Shown: positions 19,767-29,403, counted from the stretch's first letter. The stretch is 64,000 nucleotides of DNA from Vibrio litoralis DSM 17657 (GCF_000426765.1 NZ_AUFZ01000022.1:91142-155141); one strand, 5' to 3'. Made by a program: numbers and translations. The notes: a model not told the origin generated them from the letters alone.

Positions 19767-21137
19767 ATGTCTGTATTCACAAATCAATCTGTCACTGCAA
19801 CGCCTGCAGTTTCTTCTGCCGATGTGATTTTACATGCCTTTGATTGGTCGTATCAAAAAGTGGCCAGCGAAGCCGAGCGCATTGCTCAACTAGGCTATGA
19901 TTCTGTTTTAGTTTCTCCAGCGATGACATCACCCAACCATTCTGAATGGTGGAACCGCTATCAGCCGCAAGATTATCGTGTGATTAATAGCCCACTAGGC
20001 AATACACTTGATTTTATCTCGATGCAAAAAGCCTTATCCAAACATGGCATTTCGCTTTATGTGGATGTGGTGTTTAACCATATGGCCAATGAATCTCAAG
20101 TACGTAGTGACCTCACCTACCCTAATCCACAAACCATGGCAGACTACCAAGCTAAAGCGGAACACTTTGAATCTTTAAAGCTGTTTGGCGATTTATCTCA
20201 GCCATTGTTTACCGACGAAGATTTTGAACCTGCCTTTCCAATTACTAATTGGTTAGATGCTAAGGATGTGCAAAAAGGCCGACTCAGTGGTAGCGATACC
20301 GATCCCGGCTTGCCTACATTAGCGCCGACTGACAATGTAGTGGCTTGCCAGCAAGCTTACTTACAAGCGTTGAAAAACTTGGGCGTTGTTGGCTTTAGAA
20401 TCGATGCTGCAAAACACCTTTCACCAGAACATATTGCTAAAGTGTGGACTGAAGACATCTGTGAAGGCGTGAAAATATTTGGTGAGATCATTACCGATGG
20501 CGGCGAAGGCAAAGCCGAATATGAAGTCTTTTTAAAGCCGTTTATTGAGAGCACCACATTTGATGCCAATGACTTCCCGTTATTCCATCGTTTATTAAAT
20601 GTCTTCAAACATGATCACAGCATGACTTCGCTGTTAAATTTACATCAGCAAGGACAATGCCTAGACGATAAACGCGCGATTACTTTTGCGGTGACCCATG
20701 ATATTCCTAATAACGGTGTGTTTCGCAATCAAATGCTATCGCCACAACAAGAACAATTGGTTTACTGTTACTTACTCGGTTGCAGCGATGGCGCACCTTT
20801 GATCTATACCGATTTAAACACCAGTAACGATCTAGATGCATTAGGCTACCCTAGATGGGAGCAAAGCTGGCACGACACTAGCCTGATCAAGATGATTCAG
20901 TTTCATAAGCAAGTACATGGCTCGCCAGTGCAAGTCCTAGAATCAACCGATGATGTATTGGTTATTTTGCGAGGAACGGAAGAAAAGCCAATTGGCGTAG
21001 TGGCGATTAATAAAGGCTCTGAAGAATGTCATATCAGTCTACCAACGAATCGATTTAATGTGTGGCTAGGTGGTGATGATCTACTACGTCAAACGCTCAC
21101 CCTGCCTGCTCAGTCTGGGATTATGTTGTTGGCCTAA
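19767..21137 (+). CDS. GH13 alpha-amylase family enzyme, probably cytoplasmic
   Basis: 456 aa with no signal peptide. GH13 conserved regions are visible: VDVVFNHMAN (region I), GFRIDAAKH with the nucleophile Asp (region II), IFGEIITDG with the acid Glu (region III) and FAVTHDIPNN with the third carboxylate (region IV). It should cut maltodextrins after import through MalEFGK2. Ribosome site AAAGAGGC before ATG 19767. Position directly after the maltoporin suggests co-expression, although a GC-rich inverted repeat (GCCGGCG / CGCTGGC-like) near 19700 may attenuate readthrough. Confidence 0.9.
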   Translation: MSVFTNQSVTATPAVSSADVILHAFDWSYQKVASEAERIAQLGYDSVLVSPAMTSPNHSEWWNRYQPQDYRVINSPLGNTLDFISMQKALSKHGISLYVDVVFNHMANESQVRSDLTYPNPQTMADYQAKAEHFESLKLFGDLSQPLFTDEDFEPAFPITNWLDAKDVQKGRLSGSDTDPGLPTLAPTDNVVACQQAYLQALKNLGVVGFRIDAAKHLSPEHIAKVWTEDICEGVKIFGEIITDGGEGKAEYEVFLKPFIESTTFDANDFPLFHRLLNVFKHDHSMTSLLNLHQQGQCLDDKRAITFAVTHDIPNNGVFRNQMLSPQQEQLVYCYLLGCSDGAPLIYTDLNTSNDLDALGYPRWEQSWHDTSLIKMIQFHKQVHGSPVQVLESTDDVLVILRGTEEKPIGVVAINKGSEECHISLPTNRFNVWLGGDDLLRQTLTLPAQSGIMLLA

Positions 21138-21171
21138 AGAATAATTTGCAGTCAATATATTGAAATAGACA

Positions 21172-21208
21172 AAAATAAAGCCAGAGTACGAAACTCTGGC
21201 TTTATTTT
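21172..21208. terminator. Bidirectional terminator between amylase and ABC permease
   Basis: A perfect 16-bp stem (21172-21187 with 21193-21208) and a 5-base loop, with A/T tracts on both sides. It serves the convergent amylase (plus) and permease (minus) genes. Confidence 0.85.
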
Positions 21209-22949
21209 ATTCATCAAACATCAAGTTAATTGCAATTGATATTAAAACCAAACCACATATGGGGAATAAAACCGCTTGTGGAGCACGTTCGATGTAAGGT
21301 AAATTTTCCGCAATTAAGAGCCCCCATTCAGGCTCTGGCGGTTTTACTCCTAACCCAATGAAACTTAATGAGGTTAAACTTAAAGTAATAACTGGAAAGC
21401 GTAATAATGCATGTCGAATCAGTGGCGGTAAGACATACGGAAGTATATAAAAACGTAGTAATTGAAACTTCTCCACCCCCCAAGTTGGGGCTAAGTGAGT
21501 ATAAGGCTGTGCTTTCGCTTCTAAAATTAAGCTAGAGCAATGTGCTGCAAGTGGTGCCCAAGATACCAATACGATAGCAATCAATGCACTATCAGGATTC
21601 ATTCCCGTTAACCCTGCAATTAATAGCCCGGCAACAATATAAGGTACACCTTTAGTTATTTCGATAAATCCTTGACTAAATCGAGTCACAAACCCTAGGC
21701 ACAGACCAAGAAGAAAACTCAATATCGTTGCCAGTAACCCCATTTGGATCGTCGATAACATGCCACTACCAATTCTCGCAAATAAATCTCTCCCTAATGC
21801 ATCTGCACCAAATGGAATCACCATAGAGGGCCGCTCTAAACGAGAAAACTGAATTAGATAAGGGTCTCGAAATAAAGCCAATATAATACAACATGCTAAT
21901 AGGCTAAATATTCCAACACTGATTATACGCTTAGTCTTACTTTGAGTAAGTCGAAAATGGCTATGTGTACTTATTAACTTCCCACTTTTGATACTATGAC
22001 CGAGTAAATAGCGCTGAAGAATGAGACTTCCACTGCTAATAAACATCGAAAATACCAGTAATATTAATAAACCACCTTGCAATAAGGGAAGGTCTTGAGA
22101 TTTCGCAGCTCCTAAGATTAAACGTCCAATTCCAGGAATCGAAAAGATCTGCTCAACCGCAACCGCTCCCCCGGTTAAACCAATCACAATCATTGCAATT
22201 TGTGGTAATAAATTACTGATAACACGCCAAAGTGCAAACCGTAATATTTGCCACTGAGTAACATTGGCAGATAACCAAGTAAGCACCCAAGGCTCAGCTA
22301 GAACTCGTTTTAAACTGTCATTCAATAATCGACTAAGTAAGCCTGTTGCAGGTAAAGCTAGAGCGAACCCCGGTAACCATAAATTTTGTATACCTCCCCA
22401 ACCATAAGGTGGAAACCAACCTAACCAAATAGCAAAAGCAAGAATCAATAAAGACGCGAGCACGTATTCTGGTAATGATATCAGTACGGAACTCAAGCTA
22501 TTATGTCCTCCGTATTGACCCGATATCCGGTTAGACCGCCATTTTTTAACCGTGTAGAGAACGCTTACCGCACACATAAATAATGTAAAACTGAAAGCAC
22601 TTATCATGAGAAGCAGTGAGGTTTTAGCTGTCTGTAAAATACTTTGACTCACGGATGAACCATCTACCCATGACCCACCGAAATCCCCTTGTAGAGCCAG
22701 CAATAACCAATCCCATAAACGCTGCAAAGCGCTACGATTGAGTTGTAAGTCATCTTGAATTGCTTGCAAAGCTTCAGCCGTCATGAGTTGTTGAGCCCCT
22801 GCCCACGCTCGTAGAATTGATTGGGCTGGATCAATGCCTGCAATTTCTGGCATTAAACCAATCAATACCACGACCCCCGCTAAAGACAACAAGCGAGATA
22901 CCCAAGGCATGGACATACTCAAACGCGAGCTCATAGCAACTGACAACAT
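21207..22949 (-). CDS. Fused DppB-DppC-type ABC transporter permease
   Basis: 580 aa, about twice the size of one peptide/nickel permease. Residues 1-310 look like a DppB/NikB subunit (GDFGGSWVDGSSVSQ, then an EQIFSIPGIGRLIL motif near 270). Residues 345-580 look like a DppC/NikC subunit (FGADALGRDLFARIGSG, LSLTSLSFIGLGVKPPEPEWG). Both halves of the usual heterodimer are therefore on one chain. It is the last gene of a four-gene importer operon, three bases after the binding-protein gene. Substrate could be peptides, metal-opine chelates or nickel/zinc complexes; the sequence alone does not decide. Confidence 0.85.
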   Translation of the reverse strand: MLSVAMSSRLSMSMPWVSRLLSLAGVVVLIGLMPEIAGIDPAQSILRAWAGAQQLMTAEALQAIQDDLQLNRSALQRLWDWLLLALQGDFGGSWVDGSSVSQSILQTAKTSLLLMISAFSFTLFMCAVSVLYTVKKWRSNRISGQYGGHNSLSSVLISLPEYVLASLLILAFAIWLGWFPPYGWGGIQNLWLPGFALALPATGLLSRLLNDSLKRVLAEPWVLTWLSANVTQWQILRFALWRVISNLLPQIAMIVIGLTGGAVAVEQIFSIPGIGRLILGAAKSQDLPLLQGGLLILLVFSMFISSGSLILQRYLLGHSIKSGKLISTHSHFRLTQSKTKRIISVGIFSLLACCIILALFRDPYLIQFSRLERPSMVIPFGADALGRDLFARIGSGMLSTIQMGLLATILSFLLGLCLGFVTRFSQGFIEITKGVPYIVAGLLIAGLTGMNPDSALIAIVLVSWAPLAAHCSSLILEAKAQPYTHLAPTWGVEKFQLLRFYILPYVLPPLIRHALLRFPVITLSLTSLSFIGLGVKPPEPEWGLLIAENLPYIERAPQAVLFPICGLVLISIAINLMFDE

Positions 22950-22952
22950 TCC

Positions 22953-24467
22953 TTATTTCACCTCGGTAAGCTGATCAATTAAGCGGCGCTCACGTGGAGC
23001 TCGTTGAACATGATTCATTCGACTACTTTCTCCCTGAATGACTCGTTCATGCAGTAATGGAATAGCGGCATATTGCCCTAGGATTTTATTTTCAGCAGCG
23101 ATGATAGCCTGTTGTCGTAACTCACCTAGTGGTTGACGGTCAGCATATTGCAACGCTTCATCAACTTCTTTTGAACAGAATTGACCGAGATTAAAAGAGC
23201 CCTTACAACCAAAATCACTTTGCATATATGCAACTGGGTCACCTGAATCCAACACAGTTGCTCGAGATAACAAGAATGCATCAAATTTACCAGAAAGAGC
23301 ATCATTTTCGATTTGAGCATACTCGCGAATATCTAGCTCAACCACAAAACCTGCTGCTTCTAATTGCTGTTTAAGTAACGTCGCCACTTCTGGTAATTCA
23401 GCTCTATCGGTAAATGTACCAATGGTAATTTTTTCTCCATGAGCTCGACGTAATTCCTTGGTTTCTACTAATGGCTGCTTATCACGAATAGGTGCTGCCC
23501 ATGCTAGTGCTGGCCCTAACAAGCCTTTTGCTATATCCGCATGGTTTTCATAAACCGTATTAATAATTTGCTGACGATCAACCGCTTGAGCAGCGGCTTT
23601 GCGTAATTTAAATTGACTGAAAACTGGCGATTGATTATTCAAATACAATGTATTGGTGCGAGGCATCGCGACCTCATGTAACTGTGTTGAATCCATCATT
23701 GCTATTTGTGAAACGGGAACAGACTCAACCACATCGGCTTCACCGGTTCTTAATGCAGCAGCGCGAGCAAACCCATCTGGCACGTATTGAGCAAAGATGC
23801 GTTCTACTTTGGCCTTTTCGCCCCAATAGTTATCGTTACGCACTAGTTTTGCGCTTGTTTGCCCATTAATTTCAGTCAGTATAAACGGCCCTGTTCCCGC
23901 TTTAATTGGGCTCACACGACCATTATCTTGATAAGCCACTTGAGAAATAATTGCTAATTGAGGACTGGATAAGCGACCAGGTAATAAGGGGTCATTAAAC
24001 GTTGTTTGAATTTCAACCGTAAAATCATCTAAAGCCTTAACTTCCCAGTCAATACCATCAAGAATTCTTGGTTTAGGCGCGGCATCTAGCGCTTTTTGTA
24101 GCGAGTAAACAACAGCGCTAGCATCTAACTTAGAACCATTATGAAACTGAACACCTTGACGTATCGTAAATTGCCACTTCTTTTCATCAACTTGTGTCCA
24201 TTTGGTGGCAAGCATTGGCTCGGCATCAGATTGATCATTCAAGTTAATTAATGTTTCAGCTGTACTCCAACGCGATAACTTAAAGGCATCATCAGACAAA
24301 GGAGATAAGCCCGTTCTCGGCGGTTGCATCATTGCAAGGCGAATTTCAGAAGTCGTTTGATTCGCCTTAGCATCATTTGATATATCTTCATCTTTTGAGT
24401 CAAAACAGCCTGTTAACATGGTGCTCGCCGCAAGTAATGCAAGCAACTTATGAGGATTAAATTTCAT
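22953..24467 (-). CDS. Extracellular solute-binding lipoprotein, family 5 (peptide/opine/nickel type)
   Basis: 504 aa from the ATG at 24467, which opens a classical lipoprotein signal (lipobox MLTGC near residue 20). SBP_bac_5 phrases are RQGVQFHNGSKLDASAVVYSL, GTGPFILTEINGQTSAKLVRNDNYWG and RKAAAQAVDRQQIIN. It captures the substrate for the fused permease encoded next. The start codon overlaps the end of the upstream ATPase by 11 bp. A longer frame to 24518 lies inside that gene and lacks sense. Confidence 0.88.
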   Translation of the reverse strand: MKFNPHKLLALLAASTMLTGCFDSKDEDISNDAKANQTTSEIRLAMMQPPRTGLSPLSDDAFKLSRWSTAETLINLNDQSDAEPMLATKWTQVDEKKWQFTIRQGVQFHNGSKLDASAVVYSLQKALDAAPKPRILDGIDWEVKALDDFTVEIQTTFNDPLLPGRLSSPQLAIISQVAYQDNGRVSPIKAGTGPFILTEINGQTSAKLVRNDNYWGEKAKVERIFAQYVPDGFARAAALRTGEADVVESVPVSQIAMMDSTQLHEVAMPRTNTLYLNNQSPVFSQFKLRKAAAQAVDRQQIINTVYENHADIAKGLLGPALAWAAPIRDKQPLVETKELRRAHGEKITIGTFTDRAELPEVATLLKQQLEAAGFVVELDIREYAQIENDALSGKFDAFLLSRATVLDSGDPVAYMQSDFGCKGSFNLGQFCSKEVDEALQYADRQPLGELRQQAIIAAENKILGQYAAIPLLHERVIQGESSRMNHVQRAPRERRLIDQLTEVK

Positions 24468-25290
24468 ATACGATCTCTTTATTCCATTGAGTAAATTTAT
24501 GATTTTTATTTTGGGCATTCAGTAACGCTTGAGTCATTGAATGTTTTGAGTTTGTTTTTAAGCCTTTTGCATTGTGGCGATCGACGACTTTTCCGTTTTC
24601 TAATACTAAAATTTCATCACATAAATCTTGTGCTGCGCTCAAATCATGAGTGACCAAAATTAAACGCATGCAACGCGACTTTTGTAGATGTTTGAGTAAA
24701 TTAAGAATTTGCTTTCGGCTCACAGGATCAAGACTGCTGGTTGGTTCATCGGCTACCAACACACAAGGTTCAACGATTAAAGCTCTAGCGATGGCAACGC
24801 GTTGAGCTTGGCCTACTGATAATTGTTGAGGAGAACATTCCAATAAGTTGAGATTTAACCCAACATCATTAAGTACCTGTTTGATTTTTTTATCTGCATC
24901 TTGCATAAGCCCAAGGTTTTTCAAAGGCTCTAATAAAATATGATAAACGGTATAGTGAGGGTTGAGGCTCGATTGAGGCTCTTGTGGGATCAATTGAATA
25001 TGTTGGCATAATTGTCTGCGCTGCTCAGACGAACATGCTGACAAAGAAAAACCACAAACAAATACTTCACCTATAGTGGGTTGACGGAGCCCAAATAATA
25101 ATTCGATTAAGGTTGATTTCCCTGCACCTGAAGGGCCAACAATCGCTAAATTATTCTTCTCAACGACCAAGTTTAAGTTATCGACTGCTTTAAACACCTT
25201 ACCACCTAGCCAGCGAGCTCCTGACCAATAATGGACGCTCACCTGCTCAAAGCGAATTTCGGCTGACTCTGCCTTAATGTGATTATGCAA
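24457..25290 (-). CDS. ABC transporter ATPase, DppF/OppF type
   Basis: 277 aa. Walker A GPSGAGKST, Q-loop IPQEPQSSLNP, signature LSVGQAQRVAIARAL (Val replaces the first Gly after Ser), Walker B CVLVADEPTS, H-loop LVTHDLSAA. QEPQSSLNP is typical of peptide/nickel ATPases. Second of two ATPases in the operon; 19 bp after the first and overlapping the binding-protein start by 11 bp. Confidence 0.88.
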   Translation of the reverse strand: MHNHIKAESAEIRFEQVSVHYWSGARWLGGKVFKAVDNLNLVVEKNNLAIVGPSGAGKSTLIELLFGLRQPTIGEVFVCGFSLSACSSEQRRQLCQHIQLIPQEPQSSLNPHYTVYHILLEPLKNLGLMQDADKKIKQVLNDVGLNLNLLECSPQQLSVGQAQRVAIARALIVEPCVLVADEPTSSLDPVSRKQILNLLKHLQKSRCMRLILVTHDLSAAQDLCDEILVLENGKVVDRHNAKGLKTNSKHSMTQALLNAQNKNHKFTQWNKEIVYEI

Positions 25291-25309
25291 AACTTAACTC
25301 CAAGGGGCG

Positions 25310-26071
25310 CTAAAGCATGAGTTGCGCAAGCTGCTGACAAAAAGGATGTCCACTCGCTGTAATCGCCTTTGACGGCTCACCATAAGCCACTACCTGGTGA
25401 TCTGCGATAACCAAAATCTTATCGCAAGCTAATGCTGATTTAAGATCATGGGTAATTAACATGCCGCAGATGTTGCGTTGCTTAACATTGAAATGCAGTA
25501 ATTCCAGAATCGTTGATTCCGTGATGGGATCAAGCGCACTGGTAGGTTCATCCGCTATGATTAAATTCGCATTTCCCAATAATGCAATGGCAATACAAAT
25601 TCTCTGACGTTGACCACCTGATAATTGGCTTGGACGCTTAATTAGCGCAGCGCTTGGATCAGAAAACCCTAGCTGAATAAGAAGTGTATTTATAACGTTA
25701 TGATCACATGAATTTAAGCGAGTTTTATTCCCAGTTAAAGCTAAGCAAAGTTGCTGCCCAATTGAAGCCAAAGGGTTTAATGCCTGTAATGCATCCTGAA
25801 AAATAATAGCAGGACATTCTATAGCAGTACGTTGAAGCATCGAAATATCGCCGACACTACGGCCATTCAAATGAATATTTCCATGTAGCGGCATATCAGG
25901 AGGGAGAAAACCTGCTACTGCTTTGGAAAGCATAGATTTACCAATGCCAGAGGGCCCCATGACTGCCAGCATTTCTCCTGCAAATATCTCCAAAGAAAGA
26001 TCCTTAAAGATCGGGCCTCTTAAACTTGAAAGAGACAAATGTTCGATAGTCAGTATTGGTTGGGGTTTCAT
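25310..26071 (-). CDS. ABC transporter ATPase, DppD/OppD type
   Basis: 253 aa from ATG 26071 (MKPQPILTIEHLSL). The frame runs on to 26149, but those 26 residues are Cys/Tyr-rich and overlap the probable promoter. Walker A GPSGIGKSM, Q-loop FQDALQALNP, signature [15 protein letters not shown], Walker B LIIADEPTSALDP, H-loop LITHDLKSA. First gene of the importer operon; a Zur-box-like palindrome lies 17 bp upstream of its start. Confidence 0.87.
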   Translation of the reverse strand: MKPQPILTIEHLSLSSLRGPIFKDLSLEIFAGEMLAVMGPSGIGKSMLSKAVAGFLPPDMPLHGNIHLNGRSVGDISMLQRTAIECPAIIFQDALQALNPLASIGQQLCLALTGNKTRLNSCDHNVINTLLIQLGFSDPSAALIKRPSQLSGGQRQRICIAIALLGNANLIIADEPTSALDPITESTILELLHFNVKQRNICGMLITHDLKSALACDKILVIADHQVVAYGEPSKAITASGHPFCQQLAQLML

Positions 26072-26079
26072 GTAAAACT

Positions 26080-26106
26080 CAGTAAATTGATATGATATAA
26101 CATAAC
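26080..26106 (-). promoter_or_regulatory. Zur-box-like palindrome before the ABC importer operon
   Basis: TGATATGATATAACA at 26088-26102 matches the gammaproteobacterial Zur core TGTTATAATATAACA at 13 of 15 positions, and the wider 23-base frame at about 17 of 23. It sits right before the ATG at 26071, where a repressor would block transcription. AT-rich promoters match such palindromes by chance fairly often, so this is a candidate only. Confidence 0.4.
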
Positions 26107-26346
26107 AACAATAACATGTATCTTTACCAAAGAGAATGCTTGATATCATTGGTTATCGCGTGGTGTTAACCAAATAAACGCATTTTTTGTCTTATCTGAA
26201 TTAAATAAGCGGATATAAATAAAACGGTTAGAAATAAAATTAAAGTGACCATTGATGAGTTTCGAATAGAATGAGTCGTCACTATTCCGATGAAAACGCC
26301 TAGTACGGTGTGGTTTAAATAATGGCAAAAACTATTATTTTACTCG

Positions 26347-26766
26347 TCACTCTTTATCAAAACTATCCACCACTATCGCGCCCATGGAGGCTGGCATAGC
26401 AATTAAAATTAATCGTTTGAATGCCAATAATGGTTCGGTTTGTAGCGGTAATTTGTCTAGAGAAAACAATACTAACGCCACCACAAAAATAGTGAGTAGG
26501 TAGGCAATGACGATACGCAGAATAAACGCTGACATGCGGCGTTTCACATCACTTTGGAATACGCTTTGATAGGCAAAGAAACCAAGGAAGATTATTGAAA
26601 TAATAAATAGCATTATCACATTTTCCAATGGTAACGTTTTGCTTAAATCCCACGCTTCTTCCGAAAATGAAATAGGAACCGCCAACGTAAACGCACCAAT
26701 AATCACTTGGCTTGCATCTTCAAGATTAAAATTCAGTTTCATCAAGCGACTCTTTAGTGATGGCAT
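26347..26766 (-). CDS. DUF2391 family membrane protein
   Basis: 139 aa with four hydrophobic segments (QVIIGAFTLAVPISF, VIMLFIISIIFLGFFAY, ILRIVIAYLLTIFVVALVLF, LILIAMPASMGAIVV). The opening DASQVIIGAFTLAVPISFSEE and closing MPASMGAIVVDSFDKE resemble DUF2391, integral membrane proteins of unknown function. It lies 30 bp downstream of the LysE-type gene on the same strand and may be co-transcribed. Confidence 0.65.
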   Translation of the reverse strand: MPSLKSRLMKLNFNLEDASQVIIGAFTLAVPISFSEEAWDLSKTLPLENVIMLFIISIIFLGFFAYQSVFQSDVKRRMSAFILRIVIAYLLTIFVVALVLFSLDKLPLQTEPLLAFKRLILIAMPASMGAIVVDSFDKE

Positions 26767-26796
26767 TATACGGACTTCCTTTCAATTCTAGTTGGC

Positions 26797-27411
26797 TTAC
26801 GCAACCCACACCACTCGCAGTGCCAATCCAATTAACACCACACCAGAAATGCGATCAATCCAATGGGCTTTATTGCGCAATGTAGAAAGTAGAAGCTGGC
26901 TAGATAACATAAAGGTAATTAAGGTGTACCACAGTCCATCGACGATGAATGGAGTCATGACAATAATTACTTTGCTACTGGTTTCAGCACTCACAGCAAC
27001 AAACTGGCTAAATAATGCAGTAAAGAAAATCGCGATCTTCGGGCTAAGAATCGAAATGAAAAAACCTTCCTTTGCAGATTGAGCTACTGAACAGCTACGC
27101 CCTGATTCTAAACGCTCGGCAATGCCACCTTTTGATTGAATCGCATTAAAACCTAACCAGGCTAAATACGCCGCGCCCGCATAAGTGATCGCCTTAAATA
27201 CCAATGGAAATTGATGAAGTAAAATCGCCAAACCCAGAATCGTAAATAGCGCGTACAAACCAATGCCAAACGCATGAGCCCAAGCGGTGGCTAAGCCATG
27301 TTTGCGTCCACCCGCTAAACTATGTTTCGCGACCATCGCCAAACTTGGCCCCGGTGACATCGCACCAAGTAAGCAAATAAGCAGTAGCGAAAGCCAGATT
27401 GTTAGTGTCAT
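26797..27411 (-). CDS. LysE/RhtB family amino-acid exporter
   Basis: 204 aa, the standard length. The family motif SPGPSLAMVAKHSLAGGRKHGLATAWAHAFG-type segment starts near residue 19 and later GAAYLAWLGFNAI and GFFISILSPKIAIFFTALFSQFV appear. Six membrane segments. Relatives export lysine, threonine or homoserine lactone; the substrate here is unknown. Divergent from the Gfo/Idh gene across 126 bp. Confidence 0.88.
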   Translation of the reverse strand: MTLTIWLSLLLICLLGAMSPGPSLAMVAKHSLAGGRKHGLATAWAHAFGIGLYALFTILGLAILLHQFPLVFKAITYAGAAYLAWLGFNAIQSKGGIAERLESGRSCSVAQSAKEGFFISILSPKIAIFFTALFSQFVAVSAETSSKVIIVMTPFIVDGLWYTLITFMLSSQLLLSTLRNKAHWIDRISGVVLIGLALRVVWVA

Positions 27412-27537
27412 TGAATCCCTTCACCTTTTTTAAATATTTAGGGTTATTCTACTGAAAAAATTCCGTATGATGGTATTCATTTCTTCAGATACCTCTCTTT
27501 CGTATCAAACAGACACTTAGAGTTAAAAGGAAGCGCT

Positions 27538-28485
27538 ATGAAAATCGCATTAATCGGACTCGGCGGCATCGCACAAAAAGCCTACTTACCTTTTATCACT
27601 CAAATTGAAGGCGTCGAATGGGTATTGTGCACGCGTAATGCAGAAGTACTGCAAGGATTAGCCACCAAATATAACGTTCGTGAGTATTACAGCGATTATC
27701 GCCAACTGGTTCATGCTGGGGTTGATGCGGTGATGATCCACAGCGCGACTTCTAGCCATAAAGATATTGCCAGCTTCTTCCTCTCGCAACACATTGCTAC
27801 TTTTGTCGATAAGCCACTGGTGGATAATGGTTATGACTGCGAAGCCTTATATGAACTCGCTCAACGTAATAATACGCCGTTATATGTTGGCTTTAACCGT
27901 CGCCATATTCCACTATTCAACCAGCATTTAGTCGGTGTTCAATCGGGAATGCCGCTTAATCCATTACATTCATTACGTTGGGAAAAACATCGCTTTAACC
28001 AACCTGGTGATGTGCGTACTTTTATTTTTGATGACTTTATTCACCCGCTCGATAGCGTGAATATTTTTGCTAAGGCAGACATTAACGATATGCATATCAC
28101 CACCCAGTGGAGTGGCAACCAACAACTGGCGAGCATCAATGTGCAATGGCAGCAGCAAGGTAGTTTGCTTAATGCATCGATGAACCGCGTGTTTGGTCAA
28201 ACTCAGGAACGAGTATCAGCGGATTTTGCTAATCAATCCTATGAGTTCCGTGGCTTTATGGAAGGTACACTGTGGCAAGATGATAACGCGCAGCAATTAC
28301 AAACCAAAGACTGGATGCCAATGCTTGCCACTAAAGGCTTTGATAACATGGTGCAAGAATGGTTAGGTGTCGTAAAAACCGGTCATATGCCATCAGCTTT
28401 AGTAGATAGAAATATTGCCTCGCATCTATTAGCTGACGCTTTATGCCAACATGTATTAAAGCAACAAACTCGTAAGGTGCACTAA
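27538..28485 (+). CDS. Gfo/Idh/MocA family oxidoreductase
   Basis: 315 aa. An N-terminal Rossmann fold opens with IALIGLGGIAQKAYLP (GxGxxA-type dinucleotide motif), then the family motif FVDKPLVDNGYDCEALYELA with the conserved Lys-Pro pair near residue 95. VGFNRRHIPLF and FDDFIHPLDSVN follow. NAD(P)-dependent oxidoreductase of unknown substrate. Ribosome site AAAGGAAGCG before ATG 27538. Confidence 0.85.
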   Translation: MKIALIGLGGIAQKAYLPFITQIEGVEWVLCTRNAEVLQGLATKYNVREYYSDYRQLVHAGVDAVMIHSATSSHKDIASFFLSQHIATFVDKPLVDNGYDCEALYELAQRNNTPLYVGFNRRHIPLFNQHLVGVQSGMPLNPLHSLRWEKHRFNQPGDVRTFIFDDFIHPLDSVNIFAKADINDMHITTQWSGNQQLASINVQWQQQGSLLNASMNRVFGQTQERVSADFANQSYEFRGFMEGTLWQDDNAQQLQTKDWMPMLATKGFDNMVQEWLGVVKTGHMPSALVDRNIASHLLADALCQHVLKQQTRKVH

Positions 28486-28516
28486 TTCTTCACTAGTTGT
28501 CGATATTAAACCCATA

Positions 28517-28557
28517 AAACAAAGGGATCCTATTTCAGGATTCCTTTGTTTTTTAAC
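28517..28557 (+). terminator. Terminator after the Gfo/Idh gene
   Basis: Hairpin formed by CAAAGGGATCCT and AGGATTCCTTTG (one mismatch) followed by six T on the plus strand. Confidence 0.8.
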
Positions 28558-28571
28558 GTGCATCGGTATCT

Positions 28572-28699
28572 TATACCCAAAGTAATTGGCGTTGCAGTGA
28601 GGCGACAAGCGAATGAGAGCCCATGAGCATAGCTTGCCTATGTGATTGGGCCGAATGAACGCCGTCAACAAAACTGCAGTTTCAAGTACAACGGGTATA
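28572..28699. repeat. ERIC-like repeat, copy 1
   Basis: 128-bp imperfect palindrome bounded by TATACCC and GGGTATA. The core GCGAATGAGAGCCC...TGTGATTGGGCCGAATG resembles the enterobacterial ERIC core. Two more copies of the same length are at 33927-34053 and 41800-41927. It lies between convergent genes just after a terminator. Confidence 0.85.
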
Positions 28700-28714
28700 A
28701 TCTTTCGCTAACAA

Positions 28715-29245
28715 TCAGTTTGTTGCTTCAAGTAAGGCTTTCGGGCTTTCCCAGCAATAAGTATGACATGGTACTTGTGAACCACAGGGCGCCTTCCAAA
28801 TAAAATCTCTATTATCCTTTGCATCAAGTGACTCATAAAATGCTTTAGCAGGATCATTACCTTTCAGTACTTCTAAATAAATTCCTGAATCAGCAAAGTG
28901 CTTTTGTGCCCATGTTGCTGCTTCTGCGAGTAAGGCTTTTCCATATCCTTTACCACGCTGGTCTTTATCGACATGTAAGTTATCAATCATAGTGCCTTGC
29001 TCAAAACTATGATTACCATATAGACAAACAAAGCCACACAACGCGCCTGCTTCTTCCAGTATTAATACACCTTGATTAAGTGGCGGTTGAGTTAAGCGAG
29101 TTTGCCACATGGCTAAATGCTCATCTTCCACTCGGCTTGCTAGATAATCATCATCTAAAAGACCTTGGTAGACTTGCTGCCAACTTGTGGCATGTAATTT
29201 GGCTATTTTGGAATAATCCTGAAATTCTGCTTCTCTAACGAACAT
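28715..29245 (-). CDS. GNAT family N-acetyltransferase
   Basis: 176 aa. The acetyl-CoA binding motif is VDKDQRGKGYGKALLAEA (Q/RxxGxG/A) near residues 93-110, preceded by strand MIDNLHVD and followed by YLEVLKGNDPAKAFYESLDA. Substrate unknown. Start ATG 29245 with CAGGAGCAAGG upstream. Confidence 0.88.
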   Translation of the reverse strand: MFVREAEFQDYSKIAKLHATSWQQVYQGLLDDDYLASRVEDEHLAMWQTRLTQPPLNQGVLILEEAGALCGFVCLYGNHSFEQGTMIDNLHVDKDQRGKGYGKALLAEAATWAQKHFADSGIYLEVLKGNDPAKAFYESLDAKDNRDFIWKAPCGSQVPCHTYCWESPKALLEATN

Positions 29246-29371
29246 CCTTGCTCCTGAGTTTATATTGTTGTTTTCTCTAATGTATCGAAAAACTGACCAA
29301 AGATTGCACTTTTTTACGAATAAATAACAGAATATATGAAGGTGGTAGCAAAGGTAGGTGGTATAAAACTC

Positions 29372-29403
29372 AAAAAGCCAACAGATTACTCTATTGGCTT
29401 TTT
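29372..29403. terminator. Bidirectional terminator
   Basis: AAAAAGCCAA and TTGGCTTTTT form a 10-bp stem with a 12-base loop. It ends the 116-aa gene on the minus strand. Confidence 0.8.

Noticed and set aside
21207..22949. Fused permease as a frameshift or assembly artefact
   Set aside because: A single clean frame runs through both halves with a plausible charged linker near residues 315-340; no stop or shift is visible.
26146..26328. 60-codon frame before the ABC importer
   Set aside because: Basic, low-information sequence (many Arg, Asn, Phe) with no ribosome site; not supported as a gene, though it cannot be fully excluded.
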